From the NCBI GenBank assembly GCA_002897115.2, contig BCIH01000002.1, forward strand, positions 1,690,771-1,754,770: a DNA stretch of 64,000 bases, given 5' to 3'. A program made the translations under genes and the position numbers. Below the pieces are notes generated by a model. That model was given only the letters and a program-made list of their open reading frames with translations. It did not search any database and was not told the DNA's origin. How positions within the stretch are numbered: the first letter of the stretch is position 1; every line of letters begins with the position of its first letter. Origin of the DNA: Prototheca cutis (taxonomy: Eukaryota; Chlorophyta; Trebouxiophyceae; Chlorellales; Chlorellaceae). Shown here piece after piece: positions 58,440 to 64,000 of this stretch.

Positions 58440-59721
58440 GGCCGCGGCGGCAGCTTAATCGTGCAGCCTGGTGGTACATGCACGGCACAGCGAGCCTGCG
58501 CCTCGAAGAGCGCGATAGCTGGACTATTCACACGAACCAGAGGCCAGAGGAACCCAATGCAATGGTGATGATACAGAGTAACATGCGCATTGATTGATCA
58601 TTGCTGCAGTTTGCACGCGCAGGCTGTTCTGTAAGGGATATTAGTTGCGGGTGAAGCATGAATGTGGGTTGGGTTGAGGAGCCAGGCACGTGGGAAGGTT
58701 TCGGCCTCCAGCATGGGAAAGAATTGACCGGGCCCAGAATAAAGGAAGCAAGTTTAATCACAGGATTCCTCAAGCATATTGCATGAAATACAGTGCAATG
58801 CAGCTCCCCACCCCCAATATGCATGCCCGTCACCGACACCACACATTCAATGACACGGACTCGATCAGGGCATGGCGTGGAGAAGATGCATGCAGGCTTC
58901 CAACCGGGTGCCATTTTCTTCAGCCGATGCAGCCAGGCCGGAAATACATCTGTTGTGCAAGTCCACATAAGTGTAAAGGGAGCGAGATAAATCTTGCTCT
59001 GGTCACGCCAGCCGTGCTCATCCTCATCACGGCAGTGCATGATGGTCAGAGCCATGAGCTTCCACTGAACCTGGAGGGAGGGTGGAGACTCGTGCAGCTG
59101 ATGAGGATCAATGTTGGCATACCTGATCAATTCAGAAAATTTCGTTGCCCGCCTCTGCGTGCATACATTATTGTGGTCGGTGGCCGTGGTCTCACCTCTG
59201 GTGCCCGCACATCGCTTGCACTATACCGTCACGGCGTTTTTCGCCCGAGGCGCAGCCAGCCCACGCCATCGAGCGCGTTGTCTTGAACTCTATACTAGCA
59301 TATATTTCGACGCTGCGTCTTCAAGAATGTTCGGATGTTTCCCATCGGCTTGACACGATACTGCCAGCCTTCTTGTCCGGAGACAGCCCCAGTAGCCCCT
59401 CATGGTTTCAGAGGCAGCCCAGGCCAATCAAACAGCAAGCCGAATCGGTTCTACTGGGAGTATTGGTAATGGAGGATCTATCGGCCGCGCGGCTTGAAGA
59501 CAAGCGCAAGAGATCGAGTTTTCAACAATTTTGAGGAAGGAGAAGGCCCTTCCCGACCCATCAACTCCGACGGTCACGTGCGTCGCCGTCTTTGAAACTG
59601 CGGGCGATCAAATTGTGCAGCGTTGCCTGTGCACCACCCGAACACAGTCCGTCGCCCTCACATTGATAGGAGTGCATCTGTATCGACGTAGATCACCGGT
59701 CCTTTGCCCAAAATTTTCACC
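58440..59721. other. 1.3-kb spacer with overlapping long frames, no recognised gene
   Basis: Lies between divergent genes. Two ~200-codon frames overlap on opposite strands (58528-59130 minus and 58690-59286 plus). Neither has a domain, signal peptide or helix pattern I recognise, and base composition is less GC-rich than the exons nearby, so both are probably chance frames. It must hold two promoters. Confidence 0.35.
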
Positions 59722-60593
59722 ATGGGCATCTGTCTATCATGCGCCAGTGAGTACGGCAATACGCGGCTGCGCCTGCCGACGGGGCGCAGCACGATCTGGG
59801 GGAGGAGATTGCACCATTACAAATGATGGTCATGTGTAAGCCTTTTGCTGCTTGCAGGGTTGCGCAAGGCGGAGGCACCGGCGCCATCTCCCGCCCTTCC
59901 GGAGCAAGGTGCCGCGGACGCGACTGCGCCTCCGCCGGTGGTAGCCATGCTCAAGGACGCCCAAGCAGTGACCGACGCCCCGATTGCCATCCAAGCCGAG
60001 TCCACCGCGGTATGAGACTTGATTTTGTGCCTGATCAATTGATAGTACAGCGAAGGCACATCATTTGGTGGTGGGAAGGGGGGTGGTAACAAAGAGGCTT
60101 CCAATCCAGCGTCACAGCTCTGTCCGCTGTCGCCTGCGCTTGGTATTGATCTGCTAACGGAATCCGTTCACGCAGCGTACCCTTGTTTGTCACATCGCGA
60201 CCGCAGGCAGCAGTCTCCGCCGCCGCCCCAGCAGACACTCCATCTGCCAGCGCCACTGTCGAGAAGAACGCCGCGGCTACTCCCACGCCAGCGGAGCCTG
60301 CAACCGCCGCCACCGAGCCAGTGGCAGCCGCCCCAGAGCCAGCGGAGGCCACTCCAGAGCCAGCAGCGCCCATCGCCCCCGCTGCGGCTGAGCCCGTCGC
60401 CACTGCGACGGCAGTTGCCGAGCAGCTCGCTGCACCCGCTGCAGTGGAAGAGCCGGCGCAGCCCGCCGCAGACAGTGCTCCAGTGCTCGAGGCGGCCGCC
60501 AAGCCTGCGCCTGCCTCGCCCACCAAGCAGCCCTCGAAGAAGGGCCCGCAGCGGAAGAAGAGCGGCAAGAAGGGCAAGAAGGGCAAGCACTGA
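59722..60593 (+). CDS. Putatively lipid-anchored Ala/Pro-rich protein
   Basis: Three exons: 59722-59746, 59858-60009, 60207-60593; 187 residues. The first exon is only 25 bases and encodes MGICLSCA, which fits N-myristoylation at Gly2 with palmitoylation at Cys4 and Cys7. The remainder is almost entirely Ala, Pro, Glu, Val and Thr, an extended low-complexity region, and ends in a strongly basic tail (QRKKSGKKGKKGKH). No domain is recognised. Phases agree at both introns. A membrane-tethered flexible linker with a Lys-rich end that could bind acidic lipids or nucleic acid is inferred. If exon 1 is wrong, the lipid anchor disappears. Confidence 0.6.
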
Positions 60594-60941
60594 AACCCAT
60601 GCTATGCACGATTGGCTCCCGCCGAAAAAGGTCCAAACTCTGGTCTCTGTTTGTGTGTGTGAGACAGGCAATATTAACGTCACATGCCTCCCCTCCAGTG
60701 CCCCAGTGCACTCTGGTTTTAACATGCTGAGCGAAGCATCGCAGCCAGGGCTTCATGGCCCTGCAGAGATGGTCAGGGATTGACGGGAGATGCAAACGGG
60801 TCTGTGTGTGTGCTCGCGAGGGATTTATTAGCGTCATCGATTTCCAGGTTTTCGGTCCAGGGGGGATTTTACGGCCTTAGGACAGCAGTACTCGTCCCAT
60901 AACTCCTCCCCAGCAGTGTCACCTCAACGATTATGGAGCAT
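60594..60941. other. Spacer between convergent genes
   Basis: 348 bases holding the 3' UTRs of the lipid-anchored protein gene and the ANKRD39-like gene. No coding exon is supported. Confidence 0.45.
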
Positions 60942-61686
60942 TCATATACCCTGTCGGCACGTCACACACGCATTGTTTGCCCAGCAGGTCCAAGGATATT
61001 GCCATCCATCGACACTGACCTCTGCGACGGCCTTGTCACTGGGCAGCATGCCGTCTGCATCGGCGATGTTGGGCCTGGCGCCGGCAGCCAGGAGCAGCCG
61101 GCACACGCCCCAGTGGCCCATGAATGCGCCCCGATGCAGCGGCGTTGCCCGGCCCGCGGTTGTGGTCGCGTCAGGATTGGAGCCTTTATTGCATGGTGGT
61201 GAGAAAAGGACGGGCTTGGAGTGGTTGGGTTCACTTGTCTCCACTGGAGAGACCGGACATGGGGGTAGAGGCAGCTGTCTACGATGCGGCTTACTGCACA
61301 CGTCTTACACATCCACCTTGTTCTCACCGTAACGAAGCAGCAGCTCAACAACAGCCTCGTGCCCCTCCCTCGCCGCGTAATGCAGCGGCGTGTATCCAGA
61401 GGTGCCTGCATACAAGGCAGGTCGTCCTTCAGGGTTGTGCTGAGGCTGTTCCTCTGGCTGGCTGGTGCACCATGCTCGCCCAAACCTGCCATCTGACACA
61501 CGCCTCACCATGTGCGCCGTCGCCTGCCAAAACTTGCCTTGGATCTCCAGCGCGGTCCAGGATGCGCTGCAGGGCGGGGAGGTCCCCACGCTGCGCTGCA
61601 GCGCAGGCCGACTTGGAGAAGGCCACCTCGCCCAGGTGCTGGGCGGCGGGTGCCGGACCGCAGCAGGCACAGTCGTGCGCGTGCAT
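60942..61686 (-). CDS. Ankyrin-repeat protein, ANKRD39-like
   Basis: Exons read 61686-61509, 61405-61328 and 61183 onward. The N-terminus has a His/Cys cluster (MHAHDCACCG) like that of ANKRD39. Ankyrin repeats: SACAAAQRGDLPALQRILDR, then GTSGYTPLHYAAREGHEAVVELLL, then RATPLHRGAFMGHWGVCRLLLAAGARPNIADADG. The 3' end has two solutions that use the same stop at 60942: read-through of exon 3 (165 residues, ending in a Trp/Cys-rich tail), or a GT-AG intron from 61019 leading to a three-codon exon (142 residues). The human protein carries a further repeat that is missing here. Role unknown; ankyrin repeats bind proteins. Confidence 0.75.
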
Positions 61687-62172
61687 GGCAGGATCCCTCA
61701 GTTCAGGGCCATCACCTATGTATGTATGTGGCTGTCCAATCCCAGGATCCCTCGCCTCGCGCCGGAAGAGAGTCGAAGTGTCGTGTTACGACAAAGTGAT
61801 CTGTCACGCCGCCTGGCAAACACCTGGAGTGCCGCCTTGCATGGCGATGCCAGCAAAGTTTAGAACAAAAGAATTAACCGATCATCACCCATTTGGCTGC
61901 ACGGTTTATTGTGTTGATGCTCGGGCAATGCTGCCCAAGAGATGTTTACGTGTCGAGCAAGGTGGATACTCCCGCACCCCCAATGGCGGACGACGGTCCC
62001 TGTGCCTAGAGGGCCGCCCAGCAGAGGGCATCAGGCACCCCAGCGAGCATGAGCGTCCAGGAGACCCAGGGATTCACCAGGTCTGAGCATCCCGCCTGGA
62101 AATACAAGAATACGATCGTTCAACTGGACAATGCATTGCGGAAGGGCAACAGCAACACCCTGGGGTCTGTCC
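61687..62172. other. Spacer upstream of the ANKRD39-like gene
   Basis: 486 bases with no supported exon, between the sirtuin stop and the ANKRD39-like start. Confidence 0.4.
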
Positions 62173-63807
62173 TCAGGGCTGTCTGCCCAGGAACAGTCTC
62201 TGGAGCTCGGTCAACGCCTCGCCCGCCCTGGCCTCGACTTTAAGATCTGCAAGGCCGTCGGCACGATTGGGCCCCACGGACAGCAATGCCAGCGGTGCCC
62301 CCGCGGCCTTGGCTGCGCGAACGAGCCTGAAGGCCGACCAGACCTGGAGACTGGAACCCACGACCAGCACCGCCCCAGCCACCTCTGCGGCGCGCATGGC
62401 CTCCCCGGCCACCGCCGCTGGCACATTGTCTCCAAACATTACGACGTCGGGCTTGAGCACCCCGTTGCAGACGCCACAGCCGGGGACGAAAAACCCGCGC
62501 CCCGCGTCCTCCAACTCAACGTCGCCGTCCGGACGCCGGATGGGCACCTTGAGCCCGCCGTCCGTGTCCGTTTGGAAAGCCTGCTCCTGTTTATAAAGAG
62601 GGGTGGGGGGAGAGAATGAAGGGTTAGAGCTTTTACTTGGGTCCATCGCATGTTTCTCTGCAGATTTGAGCTGGCGTTGGTGTTCCATCTGTCTGCCGGC
62701 CTTTCTGGGCAGGGCCAGGTCTGCACCTGTGAGGACAACCCCATCAACGACCCGCCCAAACTATCATCCCACCCCCTCCCCCCCTCCCTCCTTTACCCAC
62801 CGAGGAATGCGTATCCACCAGTGCACGCTTCGCATCCCCATCCGCAGATTCCGTACGACATCTGTCCGGGTCGCCGCGGCCGCCGTTGGCCATGGCCCTT
62901 GCCGCTGTGTCTGCTTCGGGGTTGAGCTCTGCCAGTCGGCGCTGCAGCGATTCCCTCGATGATATCGCGCCGCAGCCCATGCACCGCACGTCGTGTGTGG
63001 AGCCGTGCAGCTCCAGGACATTGCCCGCCCCCGCTCGTTGGTGCAGGCGGTCCACGTTTTGCGTCAGCACCTGGCCCAGCCAGCCTTGTTGCTGGAGGGC
63101 CGCCAGCGCGTAATGCCCCGCATTGGGCTTCACACAGGCATAGCGGTACCACCCTGCAAAGCTGCGGGCCCAGTACCGCGCACGGGCGGCACTGCTGGCC
63201 ATAAACTGCTGGTGCGTCATGGGCCGGAAGCCCGTCGAGTAAGCTCCGGCGGGGGAGCGGTAGTCCGGGATGCGGGACTCGGTGCTCACCCCCGCGCCCG
63301 TGATCACCAGAGCGCCGGGGTTTGATGCGATGAAACGCTCCAAGGAAGCCAGGTCTGCCACGGACAGGGGCGCCGCAAGGGGGACAAAGTCGGGTGCATC
63401 AATTTCCACTGGTAATGGGGAGAGAGGCGAGCCCTCGGTCGGTGGCAGCGAGGGAGACAGCACGCCATTCGCAAGCACTCGATCCTGGGGTTGGGTAAGG
63501 GTGGGGACACAGTGTTCGATGGAAGACGGGGGGCTATTCCCTTTTCAAGGGGGTGACATGTGGATCCTCACGTCTGTCCCTTCCAACCCCCTTCCACCGG
63601 GCCAGCCAGCCAGTCCCAGGAATGACCGCGACAACGGGACCCACCTGGCGCCAGGCCGCTGCATAGTCCCTCGACCATCGACAAGAAGTGGGAGCCGGCG
63701 GTTTCCCTGAGAGAAAGGGTCTGCCAGCGTTGCGGACCAGCTGAGCCGGAGCATGGCCTGCAGCAGCCCACATGCAGGGTCGACCGCTTGCCGCCAGCAG
63801 CGCGCAT
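62173..63807 (-). CDS. SRT2: SRT2/SIRT4-type NAD-dependent deacylase
   Basis: Class II sirtuin, mitochondrial or plastid in relatives. Core exons read ~63484-62801 and 62586-62173. Motifs: GAGVSTESRIPDYRS for NAD binding, TQNVDRLHQRAG, the catalytic His in LELHGS, the zinc pairs CMGC and CGVC, KPDVVMFGDN, VVGSSLQV and LLSVGPNRADGLADLK. The plant SRT2 block RRPDGDVEL is present in the insert between the zinc pairs. The N-terminal exon is uncertain. A candidate at 63807-63645, starting MRAAGGKRSTLHV, looks like an organelle presequence and can join in frame to an acceptor ending at 63478, but the acceptor is weak; the stronger CCCCAG at 63485 gives a different phase. The intron between core exons is GT-AG with matching phase. 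Confidence 0.88.
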
Positions 63808-64000
63808 GACAGTCTCGACATGGTCGCTCAGACGCAACACTGTCATTACTGCTCCAGAACAAGCACCCTCATGCTGCTGCATGAGAAACTGCAAGAGATT
63901 GACTTCACCCATGACGCCCTTCCCCCCTCCCGGCCCGGCATTTCGCGGATCCCGGATCACTTTCGAAATGCAGGCCCGGCAGCCAGTGAAGATGAATGAT
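63808..64000. other. Right edge
   Basis: Probably the promoter or leader of the sirtuin gene. The candidate presequence frame stays open upstream to 63960, so the 5' end could lie further right. No other gene is visible. Confidence 0.3.

Noticed and set aside
58528..59286. Two overlapping ~200-codon frames as genes
   Set aside because: They overlap on opposite strands, have no domain or signal and sit in less GC-rich DNA. Kept only as a spacer note.
61500..61686. GC donor (AG|GCAAGT) in the ANKRD39-like exon 1
   Set aside because: It looks like a perfect GC-AG donor, but its phase does not fit the next exon; the GT donor at 61508 does.

Overview
The window is nuclear DNA from a eukaryotic green alga, most likely a trebouxiophyte of the Chlorella/Auxenochlorella kind. 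The basis is protein content (plant-type PNGase, plant-type ERD2-like protein, eIF(iso)4G-like factor, PB1-RAF kinase, CPL-type CTD phosphatase, SRT2-type sirtuin, nuclear-encoded plastid ribosomal protein bL/uL18), compact GC-rich genes with many short introns, (TG)n microsatellites, and TGTAA motifs just after several stop codons. No operons, phage, insertion sequences, CRISPR arrays, rRNA or convincing tRNAs were seen. Exon models were built by hand from splice-site sequence, reading-frame phase and family conservation; they are predictions, and the species assignment is an inference.

Layout. 0.4-5.7 kb: a small membrane protein (-), cytosolic ribosomal protein eL34 (+), and an acidic protein with a C-terminal CRAL-TRIO/BCH-like domain (+). 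6-13 kb: PNG1 (+), a Vms1/ANKZF1-type peptidyl-tRNA hydrolase (-) and DDRGK1/UFBP1 (+), three neighbours that all act in ER-linked protein and ribosome quality control. 13-19 kb: DUS1-type tRNA dihydrouridine synthase (-), MICOS subunit MIC10 (+), eIF(iso)4G-like factor (+). 19-27 kb: cysteine dioxygenase (-), plastid L18 (-), CSN5 (+), WNK-like kinase (-). 27-32 kb: PB1-RAF-like MAPKKK (-). 33-36 kb: atypical ARFRP1-like GTPase (-) divergent from an ERD2-like Golgi/ER protein (+). 36-42 kb: BUB3 (+), METTL21-type methyltransferase (-), F-box protein (-), unknown helical protein (+). 42-58 kb: FHA coiled-coil protein, RFC1, a small membrane protein and a CPL/FCP1-type RNA polymerase II CTD phosphatase, all (-). 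59-64 kb: a putatively lipid-anchored Ala/Pro-rich protein (+), ANKRD39-like protein (-), SRT2-type sirtuin (-).

The genes are mostly unrelated housekeeping and signalling loci with 0.2-1.3 kb between them. The points most worth a second look are: five (possibly six) introns that appear to start with GC instead of GT among about 92 modelled introns; the PNG1-VMS1-DDRGK1 neighbourhood; a Vms1 homologue that keeps its catalytic Gln and p97-binding VIM but lacks ankyrin repeats; a WNK-like kinase and an ARF-like GTPase with altered active-site motifs; and splice sites embedded in microsatellites. Single ambiguous bases (N) occur only in the first 27.3 kb, which is probably an assembly effect.
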